DNA from: Linanthus parryae
Lineage: Eukaryota; Streptophyta; Magnoliopsida; Ericales; Polemoniaceae
Direction of reading: 5' to 3'
Assembly: GCA_023055425.1 (NCBI GenBank)
Contig: JALGPY010000004.1
Location: forward strand, 112,447,504 to 112,511,503
DNA: 64,000 nt
A model generated the notes under the pieces. The model did not search any database. It was not told the origin of the DNA and saw nothing but the letters and a program-made list of their open reading frames with translations. Shown here one piece after another: positions 12,189 to 23,552 of the stretch (its first letter is position 1; each line of letters starts with the position of its first letter). The position numbers and the translations under genes were made by a program.

Positions 12189-13088
12189 TCAATAGGTCTG
12201 TTGAGGAGAGGAAGGAGCAGCATTGTTTGCAGAGTAGGCAGTGAGATGAGTATAGGGCTTTTTACCTTGATAGGAATAGTCCATCCTATACCAACAATCA
12301 GCAGCAGATTGGTAATCATGGCCACATATTTGACAATTTATAGGATTGCCATTGCTGGTGAATGAACCAGAGTTTCTGTTCTGAGTATTATATGTCATAG
12401 ATCTACCCCTGTCGGAGTCAAATTTATTTCCACCTCGACCATTACCATTTCTCCCTCCTCTGTTACTGTCATATCGACTTCTTAGGGGTTTGTAATGACC
12501 ACGAGAGGAGCCACTACCTCCTCCTCGGTGGGAGGTAGGGTTAGGGTCTCAACCCCCCCCCCCCCCGGCCCTGTCCACGGGAACCATGAAAGTGATTAAA
12601 ATTAGAAGATCCAATGTTAAGAGAAGCATAAGGCAACATTTAAATCAGACGAGTTTGATTCATCAAGCATTTGTTCTCTACCCTTAAGTAAAACATGAAA
12701 CTCCTCAAGAGACAGAGGTTCATAATGAGTGCGGAGGGAGGATTGAAGGGATCATATTCAGCAGGTAAACCACATAAAGTATGAAGCAACATATACTCTT
12801 CATTAATAACAACAGAAGCAACCATGAGCTTGTCATGGATAGTCTTTAACTTTTGCATGTAGATATCAATAGAATCCGACTTTTTCTTGATAGTTTGAAG
12901 ATCATGCACGAGTTGTAAAATATTGGCACGAGCCAGTGAAGCATACCTACGTTCAAGCATAGACCAAATCGAAGAAGAAGATGGCTGACCTATAACATGG
13001 ACAAGGTTTCTTGGGAGAGAGTGGCATTGATCAGCGCCTGATCTTGTAGAACCCAGGGTGCATGAGTCGGATATGTGGTAGTGGAGCC
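12189..13088 (-). pseudogene. Copia gag C-terminal part with altered zinc knuckle
   Basis: The UBN2-like gag core is readable at 12640-13088 (SIWSMLERRYASLARANILQ, DIYMQKLKTIHDKL, LLHTLCGLPAEYDP). The zinc knuckle region near 12320 reads CQICGHDYQSAADC, with the expected His replaced by Gln. Position 13088 is the exact break made by the nested element; the other half of gag lies at 19683-20394. Confidence 0.8.
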
Positions 13089-14836
13089 TGACGCGATTTT
13101 TAACGCGTATGCGCAAGTGCACGGTCAAGTAATATAGGGATGATATCTCAACCCCGAGTTATCGATCCCACGAGGACAGACTTGAGACTATTTAGTTAGT
13201 TGATTAATTTAAAGTACGGTAACAGGAGGAAATTGGAGTGATAAAATAGTTCGTCACCCACAAACAAGTGACTAAAATTCAAATAACAACTAAAATAATA
13301 TTCTTGTATTTTTTATTTAATTAACAAGATATGGAGAAACTAGGCAATCTCTAGATCACCTAAGGTTGTAGACGAATTCCGGTTCAACTATGTAACACGT
13401 TAAACCTATTCCAGTTCAGCCGGGTAATTGCACTGACAATCTCCTATCGGTCTCATGTCATTTTACGTCTCGATTGACTACAATCTCCTCTCGGTCTCAT
13501 GTTGTCTACCAGTCCGTTCTAGCAGGTCATCTACTGGTACGATAACGGGTCCTGTCGGTCCACCGTTTCACGAAACAGCTAAATAATCCTACCGAATCTA
13601 CCCACACTAAGGCCAATCCTAACACTTCTCCTTTTAGGTCTCGGTGATACGGGATTGTGTTCAAATTCTCTACACATTTAGGTTGAGTCACTGTCGTGCA
13701 CTCATCTGATTAGCTAGTACGTCCGGGTAGCTACTCCATTCATACTATTAAGCATAGAACAAGAACGTGTAACTAAAACGAATATTAACTTTAAGCAATG
13801 AATTGATTCACAAAATAAACCTTAGTTTCGTTGAATATCAAATCATATCCTAATTGTGTCAATAGACTAAGATCAACAACAAGTTAAAGAAACTAACATT
13901 CAATTGAAGAATCAAATCCAAACGCATGAAACAAAGTATGAAATCCGGAAAATAACCGTGTACATAAACCCTAGGCTCTCGTAGAGATGCCTAGAAAAGT
14001 ATTTAGCTAAGAACAATCAACCAAACACGGTGCAATAGTTTCTTCATACAAAGATTGAGAAAGAAGAAGAAGAAATAAAAAACCTAGCTCTCCAATGGTG
14101 ACTTTTGTGTTCTCTTCTTCCCCGTCTTCTTCCTTCGTGTCCTCCCTTTGTTTCCTCCTCCAAATATGCCTCCCCATCCCCTTAGGATCGTCCCAATACG
14201 TTAGAATAGGGCTGGACTCTTTTAACTTTCAAGAAATTACCAAAAGAACCCAAAAAATTGCGTCTGGCCGCTCTGTTCGCACGAACACCCTACTGTTCGT
14301 GCGAACATTGTTCGTGTGAACAGAAATTTTGTTCTTATTTCCAGCAGTCCCTTTTTCACCCCTTTTGCCATCTTTGACGGACCATATCTTTCTCGTCCGA
14401 TGTCCGTTTTAGCTCCGTGACCTATCGTTGGAAAGCTATTTGAGTCTACTTTCATTTGCCACTGGTCTCACTCCAAAATTTATTGTAGAACTCGAGATAC
14501 TATCAAAATATTGGAGATTGGTCACTTTTGCTCCTCCAACTTTGCTTCTCTTGCTTCCTCTTGAGTTTGCTTTGCTTCCGAAGTTCGTTTCATGCCTCCT
14601 AACCATCGTTTAGAATCCTTTCCTGTCAAGACAACATGAACAAACATACCAAACTATTATATTTGACAAATAACATCGAAATATGCATTGAAACGCCCGG
14701 ATTAACAATAAAGTGCTAAAAACTCAACTTTCTACGTTTTCTCAACATTCATAGTGTAAAACTCATATTTCAACCCGGGAATCACGCAAAACGATATAAA
14801 ATGTGCAAGAAATATAACTCTCATAGAGAGTTATCA
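13089..14836 (-). repeat. LARD-like element, 3' LTR
   Basis: Left member of the LTR pair; aligns end to end with 17933-19682 with scattered substitutions only. It contains ORF-like stretches near 14095 that are shared with the other LTR and are not taken as genes. Confidence 0.9.
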
Positions 14837-16614
14837 AATTCCCCCACACTACCTCTTTGTGCGTCCCGAGCAAAATCAAACCTTACACTACGTTTTAATC
14901 CACCGAATTGCATACAGTTACACTAGCCATGTGACACACACAACACACACATACAATGCACTCTACATGACTATACTATATGCAACTCGATTTTACACAA
15001 TGCAGTAATAAAATACCGCAATTTTTTTCTTTTTCTTCAGAGATTGGGCAATCTCGCTATCACTAACCAAAATCATCAAGTTCTCACAAGCCTCTTTCCG
15101 AATTTCACAACCAATAGCAAGAAATTGAGATAAGATGATCATACACACAAGTTCACTAAGGGGTCCCCAAACATCCACCATAAACAATCCAAGACTTGGG
15201 CACGTCCTTTAGCTCAGAGGGTCTAGGCATCGCAAATACTAAGATAGTCTTTCGTCGCCAAGTCATTTGAGGTTTTCAGACCCTCTTAGCCGTTATTGCA
15301 TTGAATGCAAGTTGTCCCAGTGACGGGAGACACAACTCCGTGTAATACGGCTTGACTTTAATTTTCCCTAGTTTCTCTAATTGGATTGAATCCAAATTCT
15401 CCACGTGAATGGAGGCACATTAGGTTGTTCACCGTATCTAATCCAAGAGAAGATTTTGATTCATTTTTGTTTTTCATTCTCTTCTAAATTTTTTTCAACC
15501 GTGCATTTAGAGAACTAAGTGTGGGCTTTTTCGGTTAGCTCTTGAAACCGCCTTAAGGAATGGTGGTGTACGCCCCCCGACTTCGCTTAGGCCGAGGCAA
15601 CCGTACCACATGGAACCGACTCAACACGAAGGTCCACCCCAGATTTGCAAGAGGCCACAAGTTTCCACTCGAAAGCAGACTATTCGATTTATTAGGACTA
15701 AATTCTCCTAGCACAATATAGGAACTAAAGGTATGCCCTCATCTACTTTTCACATTCCCTTAATATCCGGGACATCCTTTCGTGAAACCGGTGCGTAGGA
15801 TACTAAAAGTTAAGGTTTTCCCCACTACGGTGCTTCCTATTCTCAGAGACTCTTTCACTGAACTCTCTTCAGTTTCAAGCTTCATCAATTGCCCTTATTC
15901 TCAAAAATTTTAAATTTTTATGGATTTTTTGCTTTTCTATTTTTTTTCAATTTTTTTTTTCATATTTTCCTAGACTCTATATGCTTTTGGCCAACTCGAT
16001 TAAACACAAGTTTGGGGTAGGGGACTCAATAAAGTAAAAGTGCTAACAAAATGCATACTAACAATTCTAACACAATACGACACAACTGCATGTAACTGGC
16101 GATGCATAATTGACATGGCTAACAAAATGTACACAAAACCCCCCCACACTTAAGCGTTTCGTTGTCCTCAACGAATTTAGAGATATAATAAGAGGAATCA
16201 TCGCTTAAATGTGTAAGTGGTGGATCTACACAATTATCGCTCAAAACATAGAACAGAGAGAGTTAAAGGTACCTGTGGTGCCCGGACCTACATCGGCACC
16301 GTTACCGCGAAACTGCAACAAGAAGGGGTTTTGTGGACCGTTGACAGTTTCCGCAAAATTCTCACCTCGCGTCCGGATTCCGATGCGCCTACTCACATTC
16401 TCTACCACATGCATCAAGAAGGGGAACCCGGAGCGTCTTCCGTACCTGTGTCCCTGCACCCTGATTGAAAGAATTAAAGCAACTCTCTCTCACCCCTCAA
16501 AATCAAATATGGAGAACTAAAAGAAAGAACATAAATAAATAGCATCCTACTCTACACTGGGTTGCCTCCCAAGCAGCGCTTGTAATTTAAGGTCGACAGC
16601 CCGACCCGGTTACC

Positions 16615-16920
16615 TCAACCAAAAAGGATTGTGGAGACTGCTTTATCCCTCCACTTCTTCTTCTTCCACCATCTCTTTTCAATGACTTCCCGTGCACCCC
16701 TGTGCTGTGCATATGGTAGAGAGTTGTAGAATCTGACTCTTTTCATCTTGCAATTTATCTTCTTGATCAACTTCCACAAAGTACCACTAGGCTCACATGC
16801 ATCCTTTTCTGTAAATTCATCCCAATAGTACCTCCTTGGTTCTAGATGCTCTTCAAATGACTCATGAAATTCCCCACACCCCCACACTTGCTGGCTTCCA
16901 ACTCTTTGACTATGGCACAT
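16615..16920 (-). pseudogene. LARD-like element, second ORF piece
   Basis: A 101-aa reading frame with RRYYWDEF, GTLWKLIKKINCKMKRVRFY and AREVIEKRWWKKKKWRDKA. The NSLPxxQHRG...EVxEKRWW pattern recalls short proteins of other non-autonomous Tat-like plant elements. It lies downstream of the acidic ORF, in a different frame. No known enzyme domain. Confidence 0.35.
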
Positions 16921-16993
16921 GGATGATCAATAGAATTTCTCATAGAACAAGAGATTGGAAGTTGCTCATCAAATTCTTCCCCATAAGAATCCC

Positions 16994-17530
16994 CTACAGT
17001 AGTTCTTCTAGCTCCTCGCAGACTTGCGTGACATAGGATATGGAGAATTCATCATTAATCAGAGTTGGGGCTTTTACCTCAATATTACTGAGCACTGGTG
17101 TTTCACCAGCTTCATCGTCGGCACACCACAGGCTTCCAATGCCGGCGTCTTCCCATTCATGCCAAGGATGTGAGGGAACCTGCGGTCTTGGCTCACAATA
17201 CGGTAGATCTTTCCATCTTCGGCACACAGGTCCACCCCAGTCTGAATCAGAGTCTGAGTCCTCATAAATGGCAGAGTCCACCAATGGTTCCTGGATACTC
17301 CAGTCTTCGCTCGGTTCAGGTCTCTCTTCTTCCACTTGTGGTGGTGATGATGAAGGTTCAATATGAGACTCACTGTCATGTGGCAAGGGCTCCTCTTGTG
17401 GCTCTTGAATACTAGATTCCTCTGTTGTTGACAGTTTTTCTATTCGTTTCTTTATCCTCTCCAACATCTCCCTCACATATTCCCTACCTATTGCTGAATC
17501 CTCTTGTGGTATTTGTGCATCTATGGACAA
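16994..17530 (-). CDS. Acidic ORF of the LARD-like element
   Basis: 178-aa frame, very acidic (EEPLPHDSESHIEPSSS; DSDSDSDWGG) with a charged helix near its start (REYVREMLERIKKRIEKL) and a C-terminal CEELEELL. Upstream in the same general region (17560-17740, minus) a cysteine-rich stretch YCFHCRGNHEDEDAC...CYICGIW is readable before a stop, which could be the real N-terminus. No recognised domain; possibly a remnant structural protein. Expression is unknown. Confidence 0.35.
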   Translation of the reverse strand: MSIDAQIPQEDSAIGREYVREMLERIKKRIEKLSTTEESSIQEPQEEPLPHDSESHIEPSSSPPQVEEERPEPSEDWSIQEPLVDSAIYEDSDSDSDWGGPVCRRWKDLPYCEPRPQVPSHPWHEWEDAGIGSLWCADDEAGETPVLSNIEVKAPTLINDEFSISYVTQVCEELEELL

Positions 17531-17932
17531 AAATTTGGCTCACACTTCGATGTCCTCCATAATACTACGCCATTCTGCCATAACCGCCGATGAGTCTTCC
17601 TGGTGCTGATGAAGTTGGGGGGCATGTACTTGACATGAGTCTCTACGGTCGTACCAAATGCCGCATATATAGCACCAAATTATGCATGCGTCCTCGTCTT
17701 CGTGGTTACCCCTGCAGTGGAAACAATAGGGGGGACCCGAATAACAGTCTTCGCTCTGCGTGCTTATAGAGTCTCTTGCTTCCTGCGTTCCTGAAAAACA
17801 GACTCACAAGACACCCGTGAAGCACAGAGATATAAAATAGAACAAAATAAAACTAAACTTAAATAAAAGCACTATAAACTAATTCCTAACTAAATAATCT
17901 ACCGCTGGTCCCCCGTAACGGCGCCAAAAACT

Positions 17933-19682
17933 TGACACGATTTCTTAACGCGTATGCGCAAGTGCACGGTCAAGTAATATGGGGGTGGTATTTCAACCCC
18001 GAGTTATCGATCCCACGAGGACAGACTTGAGACTATTTAGTTATTTGATTAATTTAAAGAACGGTAACAGGAGGAAATTGTGGTGATAAAATAGTTCGTC
18101 ACCCACAAACAAGTGACTAAAATTCAAATAACAACTAAACTAATATTTTTGTATTTTTTATTTAATTAACAAGATATAGAGAAACTAGGCAATCTCTAGA
18201 TCACCTAGGGTTGTAGACGAATTCCGGTTCAACTATGTAACACGTTAAACCTATTCTAGTTCAGCCGGGTAATTGCACTGACAATCTCCTATCGGTCTCA
18301 TGTCCTTTTACTTCTCGATTGACTACAATATCTTCTCGGTCTCATGTTGTCTACCGGTCCGTTCTAGCAGGTCATCTACTGGTACAATAACGGGTCCTGT
18401 CGGTCCACCGTTTCACGAAACAGCTAAATAATCCTACAGAATCTACCCACACTAAGGCCAATCGTAAAACTTCTCCTTCTAGGTCTCGCTGATACGGGAT
18501 TTTGTTCAAATTCTCTACACAATTAGGTTGAGTCACTGTAGTGCACTCATCTTATTAGCTAGTACGTCCGGGTAGCTACTCCATTCATTCTATTAAGCAT
18601 AGAACAAGAATGTGTAACTAGAACGAATATTGACTTTAAGCAATGAATTGATTCACAAAATAAACCTTAGTTTTGTTGAATATCAAATCATATCCTAATT
18701 GTGTCAATAGACTAAGATCAACAACAAGTTCAAGAAACTAACATTCAATTGAAGAATCAAATCCAAACGCATGAAACAAAGTATGAAATTCGGAAAATAA
18801 CCGTCTACATAAACCCTAGGCTCTCGTAGAGATGCCTAGAAAAGTATTTAGCTAAGAACAATTTACCAAACACGGTGCAATAGTTTCTCCATACAAAGAT
18901 TGAGAAAGAAGAAGAAGAAATAAAAAACCTAGCTCTCCAATGGTGACTTTTGTGTTCTCTTCTTCCCCGTCTTCTTCCTTCGTGTCCTCCCTTTGTTTCC
19001 TCCTCCAAATATGCCTCCCCATCCCCTTAGGATCGTCCCAATACGTTAGAATAGGGCTGGACTCTTTTAACTTTCAAGAAATTACCAAAAGAACCCAAAA
19101 AATTGTGTATGTCCGCTCTGTTCGCACGAACACCCGACTGTTCGTGCGAACAGTGTTCGTGTGAACAGAAATTTTGTTCTTATTTTCCAGCAGTCTCTTT
19201 TTCACCCTTTTTTCCATCTTTGACGGACCATATCTTTCTCGTCCGTTGTCCGTTTTAGCTCCGTGACCTATCGTTGGAAAGATCTTTGAGTCTAATTTCA
19301 TTTACCACTGGTCTCACTCCAAAATTTATTGTAGAACTCGAGATACTATCAAAATAGTGGAGATTGGTCACTTTTACTCCTCCAACTTTGCTTCTCTTGC
19401 TTCCTCTTGAGTTTGCTTTGCTTCCGAAGTTCGTTTCATGCCTCCTAACCATCGTTTAGCATCCTTTCCTGTCAAGACAAAATGAACAACCATATTAAAC
19501 GATTATATTTGACAAATAACGTCGAAATATGCATCAAAACGCCCGTATTAACTATAAAGTGCTAAAAACTCAACTTTCTACGTTTTGTCAACATTCATAG
19601 TGTAAAACTCATATTTCAACCCGGAAATCACACAAAACGATATAAAATGTGCAAGAAATATAACTCTCATTGAGAGTTATCA
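17933..19682 (-). repeat. LARD-like element, 5' LTR
   Basis: Right member of the LTR pair, adjoining the primer-binding site. Ends TGAGAGTTATCA immediately before the GAGCC duplication. Confidence 0.9.
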
Positions 19683-20290
19683 GAGCCGTCGGCGGCTGTG
19701 AGCAGAGGCGAAGGTTCAGGAATCGAACTGTCAACATACCCAAAAACTGACTTTGTGATACACCCAGTATCGTTACCAGTAGCTTAAGGCTACGAATCTT
19801 TACCAGTAGTTCGTGAGACTACGAAAAACTACGAATAAAACTGAAAATAAACTGAAAAACTGAAAAACAATTCTCATTCCATGACTGAAAATACTGACCA
19901 AACTACAATATAAATACTACTCTTAACCCTAACCTAGACTTTTACGGGCCAAGCCCGGTCTACTATTAACTAATTAAACTAATTAATAAAATTAAATATA
20001 CAATTAACGACTCCTTGAATAAATAAAATACTAATTATCTAATTAACGATTATAATAATTATTATTATTATTATGTTGACCCGGATCGTAGGGTTGACAC
20101 GTATCACTTTGTTCGTGAAACAGCAGATATATGATGTTTCCACAACACATAGTCGTTGTTGTTGTCTAATTTAAATGGAACAAGATTGTTGATGTTGGAC
20201 AGAAGATATAAAGGATTCGAAGATCCGGAAGAAACTGGGGTAATAGACATGTTGAAAGTATAAGGAGAACGGAAAATGAGATTGGAATCA
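19683..20290 (-). pseudogene. Copia gag N-terminal part, split by a solo LTR
   Basis: Minus strand from Met at about 20248: MSITPVSSGSSNPLYLLSN, then LVPFKLDNNNDYVLWKHHI and SAVSRTK. The frame is cut at the CTTTG duplication. Beyond the solo LTR it continues as SVFGYVDSSIPEPSPLLTAA up to the GAGCC break. If both insertions are removed conceptually, gag is continuous across both target sites, which confirms the order of events. Confidence 0.8.
19756..20106. mobile_element. Solo LTR, 351 bp, TSD CTTTG
   Basis: Starts TGATACACCC and ends GACACGTATCA, with perfect 6-bp inverted ends (TGATAC/GTATCA). Flanked by CTTTG at 19751-19755 and 20107-20111. It interrupts the Copia gag. No internal coding. 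Confidence 0.87.
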
Positions 20291-20329
20291 AAATAATGTA
20301 AGAGCGACTGATTTAGGGCTCTGGTACCA

Positions 20330-20734
20330 TGATAAAAGTATGAGTATATGAAGATATCTGGAAAAAAAACTATGAATATGAAGGTGAAGAACAATTAGAG
20401 AAAAAAGTTGAAATCTGATTCCATTGAAGAAAATGACGATTAGGGTTTACAGGAATATTTATATCAAGGAGAACCAACGATTTCATTTGTGACCTTCGGA
20501 TGAGAATCTAAGGAGAGAGCATTCGCAGATGCCTCTAGACTTTGTAATTTAATTCAAAAAAGTCCATAGACATAACAGAGTGACCTCTTCTTTTATGATT
20601 ATCTCTAAACAGAACATTTACTTCTTCAATTCTTCAATCTGAACTCTTCTCTTGCGTTAATTTCATAATGTTCTTCAATCTGAACTCTTCTCTTTCGTTA
20701 ATTTCATAATGACCTCTTCTTCTATTAGTCAACA
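20330..20734 (-). repeat. Copia 5' LTR
   Basis: 405 bp; longer than the partner at 8634 partly because of a local duplication of an AATCTGAACTCTTCTCTT-type stretch at about 20635-20705. Its outer end reads TGTTGACTAATAG on the minus strand. It lies about 570 bp upstream of the intact lectin ATG. Confidence 0.85.
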
Positions 20735-21230
20735 CCTCGTTCCGTAACATTGGTCTAGGCATTCATACAACATTTCGTATTTGAGTTTTGTTCAAGTGGG
20801 AGTTAATTGGTCGAACAATGTGGGTATTTGGGACATTAGTGGATTTTGACAATGAATATTCAAAGAAAACGAATGCGGAACAAGAAGGGTGATGAGACGA
20901 AAAATGAAAGAAGAAGATCACAAACAATTAACGTAGTTCACTAGTTGTAATAGTGTCAAAGAGCGGTGCAGTGGTGGATGAGGAGAGTTGGGTTGAGATT
21001 GAGATTCTAGACATAAATGCAGTCAGTGGCTCTGTCAGAATAAATATTTTATTTTGTAAGAATCAGCCATGCCTTGGAAGCATACACAATTTCTCGTAAA
21101 TTGGTGTAAGAATATATTTTGAAACCCTTCCACTTTAAATTAATTAGTCAATAGCCATTCAAACATCAATGAATGAATATATCGAGATCTGAAGGGTCTT
21201 TTGGGTTTCTCAAATTTGAAGAATTCTGCA

Positions 21231-21238
21231 TATATATA
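21231..21238 (+). promoter_or_regulatory. TATA box of jacalin lectin gene
   Basis: TATATATA about 66 bp upstream of the lectin ATG (21304), followed by a CT-rich leader (CTCTCACTCACTCAGCTCTG). Spacing suits a transcription start near 21262. Confidence 0.55.
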
Positions 21239-21303
21239 CTTACAATACCACACATGCAATGTACTCTCACTCACTCAGCTCTGTCTACTGGATTGTGATA
21301 GCA

Positions 21304-22613
21304 ATGCCACTGAAGGTAAATTTCCTCTCCTTCTCTGTCGTTGTACAAAGTTCATTGATGTGGGTTGAAAACTTTGCAGGAAGAAGCTAGCAGCAACACA
21401 GTAGAAGGATGCATATCATTAGGACCCTGGGGAGATGAAAAGGCTGGAGAGCCTTGGTCATACTTGCTCAATGGATACATCATTAAAGTAACTATCCAGT
21501 GTGATTCCAACAATGCCGGTATCTACTCAATCCATTTTCAAACACTAAACCATAAGGGTGGTCAATTAGAATCCTCTAAGAAGTTTGGAGGTCCTGATGG
21601 GCGTGCTTACTATGTGGTAATTAAAATATTCAGATATCTTCTGACATTGATAACGAATCATCATGTGGACGTGCATGTTGTTGATTTATCCTGGCATGAG
21701 ATTTTGGACATTTGACTTATACTACTTGTTCCATTTTTGCAGACGACACAATTTCAGTTTTGCATAGACACTCAAGTGGAGCAACTAGAATCCTTAGACA
21801 TCACAATGAAATACAATGGTAGCTACACGTATATTTCATCGCTAACCTTCCGCACAAATTTTGCAATGCACGGACCTTTCGGTACGAAAAGTGGAGACGC
21901 AGTCTCTATTCCAATGACAGGAGGTGTGATTGTTGGATTTCATGGTAGGGCCAAAACATACCTCAATGCTATCGGCGTTTGTGTCATGCCTACGCGTTCG
22001 TATTTCACCCCTACTGATCAAAACCAAGAGGCTCATGTATCTCAACGTACTGGTTTTATGAAATTGGCTTTCCCACGCGACATTGGACCGTGGGGAAGCA
22101 AAGGTGGAAAGAGGTGGGATGATGGTGTTTTCACCCACATCAGACAAGTCTGCGTGTTTTGTTCTAATGCCTCTGGTGAGTTACAAGGGATCCAGATTGA
22201 GTATGAAAAGCCAGATGGTAATCTTATCTGGTCACCCTTACACGGAGGGAATGATAATTGTCCACCAAGTCTAGTTGAGTATCGTGTCCACTCCTGTTCT
22301 TTTCCCTAGTTTAATGATTTAACTTTTGCAATTTCATTTGAGTTTGTTTAATTTGTTGCAGATCTCGATACAGTGGGTCGATGAAGAATTTGTAGGCATT
22401 GAAGGATATATTGGTAACTTTGCAAACGACACGAATGGCTCTGTTGGTGTTAAATCAATTACCTTGTATACAAACAAAGGAAAGTATGGACCCTTTGGTG
22501 TCGAAAACGGTGAACACTTCATGTCTTCCCTTACTGGAGGAAAGATTGTCGGCTTCTGGGGATCGAGTGGAACTCACTTAAACAGTATTGGGGTTCACAT
22601 GTTATATCTTTAA
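21304..22613 (+). CDS. Two-domain jacalin-related lectin (347 aa, four exons)
   Basis: Exon model: 21304-21315, 21380-21616, 21743-22285, 22362-22613, all phase-0 joins; the third donor (CGT|GTCCAC) is the weakest. The protein has two jacalin β-prism domains, residues 14-166 (GPWG at 19-22) and 187-347 (GPWG at 198-201). They bind mannose/glucose-type glycans in the family. No signal peptide or membrane segment is seen, so it is probably nucleocytoplasmic, where such lectins act in stress and defence. In both domains the sugar-loop Asp (GxxxLD in typical members) is Asn: YLNAIG (N158) and HLNSIG (N338). Sugar binding may therefore be changed or lost. A solo LTR begins 7 bp after the stop. It is the only lectin copy here with an open frame. 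Confidence 0.85.
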
Positions 22614-22620
22614 AGCTTTC

Positions 22621-23189
22621 TGTTACGCCGAGTATAATGGATGGTGGAAGAAATCAGGACTTGAGGCACGATGAACGTTTTCTTTAAGGGATAAATTGCC
22701 CCCACTATGTTGCCGGGTTCTGCCGATTCCCCTTCAGGATACAAAAAGTCGCGTCGGTTCTACAGCCAGCAATCTGCTGAAGTTTATGTAGAATTCTCTA
22801 GTGAAACTGTGATTGAAACTGATATGTGAATCTGCTGGGTGTTTGGCTTATTTATAGTTCACGAAAGAACATGAATGAAGGGATGTGTTTGTTCATAACA
22901 ATTGTGACTGTTTATAACAACACATCCTTTCACCAACCGAAAAATAACCGCCATAACCACTAGAAACATAATAGTTATTATTTAACTAACTCACGCCGCC
23001 TAAGTGCGCCTACAAAAGTGCCACCTTCCGCGTTGCGCGCGCGCGTGTGCGAGTTGTAGAGGATAACCACTCTATATGGTAACTCAATTAGATGTCATTA
23101 ATGAGTTTCCATATATAAAGTGCATAATAACTCTATTTTCTAAGACGTGGGACAAATTTTCTCAAAACTTTTACAAGCTATCTTCAACA
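22621..23189. mobile_element. Solo LTR, 569 bp, TSD CTTTC
   Basis: Begins TGTTACGCC and ends TTCAACA, flanked by CTTTC at 22616-22620 and 23190-23194. Shares motifs (GCCCCCACT, a GCGCGCG/GTGTGCG stretch, GTGGGACAAAT) with the solo LTR at 31564-32383, so probably a related Copia family. It now forms most of the 3' flank of the lectin gene. Confidence 0.82.
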
Positions 23190-23514
23190 CTTTCTTCTGG
23201 TCGATCTTTTGATATGCAGTTTTGAGCTACGCTAGTATTCCGAGTATTCATATTTGTACTTTTATGAGTTGTCTTATGTGCATTTAGAACTCAAACTTGA
23301 ATCATTCATCAAAAAATATGTTGGGACCTGATTCCTGCAAAGTAACTATTGATCCATACAAAGCCACTTACCATTAATGGTGTGTAGCATTTGACAAGTT
23401 TAACCTTCCACCATTAACTTCTACACTACAACTAAGACTTTCAAGTTCCAAGATAATTTCATCTAATTTGCGGTTTCATTACTTTGTTTTACTATTCTAA
23501 TTTATTTATTAGGA

Positions 23515-23552
23515 GATACCCCATGCTAATGCGCGGGTTGCAAAATTAAATT
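23515..23552 (-). mobile_element. Helitron-like 3' terminus
   Basis: On the minus strand: CCCGCGCATTAGCATGGGG hairpin, a 6-base spacer, then CTAAT. This is the hairpin-plus-CTRR arrangement of Helitron 3' ends, with one side of the stem degraded. A sister end is at 35092-35120. The 5' end was not found. Confidence 0.5.

Larger units (their letters stand above)
13089..19682 (-). mobile_element. Non-autonomous (LARD-like) LTR retrotransposon, TSD GAGCC
   Basis: Two long direct repeats, 13089-14836 (1748 bp) and 17933-19682 (1750 bp), begin TGAC and end TTATCA. They are flanked by a perfect 5-bp target duplication GAGCC (13084-13088, 19683-19687). Next to the right LTR the minus strand reads TTTTTGGCGCCGTTACGGGG (17913-17932), a primer-binding site of the type seen in Tat-like Gypsy elements. 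Next to the left LTR is a purine tract (GTGTGGGGGAATT, minus). So transcription runs on the minus strand. The 3.1-kb interior has no gag, RT or integrase, only a possible acidic ORF. It sits inside the gag of the Copia element. Confidence 0.9.
8634..20734 (-). mobile_element. Ty1/Copia retrotransposon with nested insertions
   Basis: Minus-strand element. The 3' LTR is 8634 to about 8985 and the 5' LTR is 20330-20734; both begin (plus strand) TGATAAAAGTATGAGTATAT and share most of their length. The 5' LTR shows the intact TGTTGA start, while the inner end of the 3' LTR has lost about 8 bases. A primer-binding site (TGGTACCAGAGCC on the minus strand, 20317-20329) resembles the initiator tRNA-Met type. 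Internal order on the minus strand is gag, integrase, RT, RNase H. Gag is split by two later insertions (13089-19682 and 19756-20106). Flanking pentamers (GGCAA / CCTCG) do not match, so one side has rearranged. Confidence 0.85.

Noticed and set aside
14095..14613. ORFs of 60-75 aa starting MVTFVFSSSP
   Set aside because: The same frames appear in both LTRs of the LARD-like element (also 18940); no domain, so LTR sequence rather than a gene.
8634..20734. Matching target-site duplication for the outer Copia element
   Set aside because: Flanks GGCAA and CCTCG differ; no alternative boundary gave a match.
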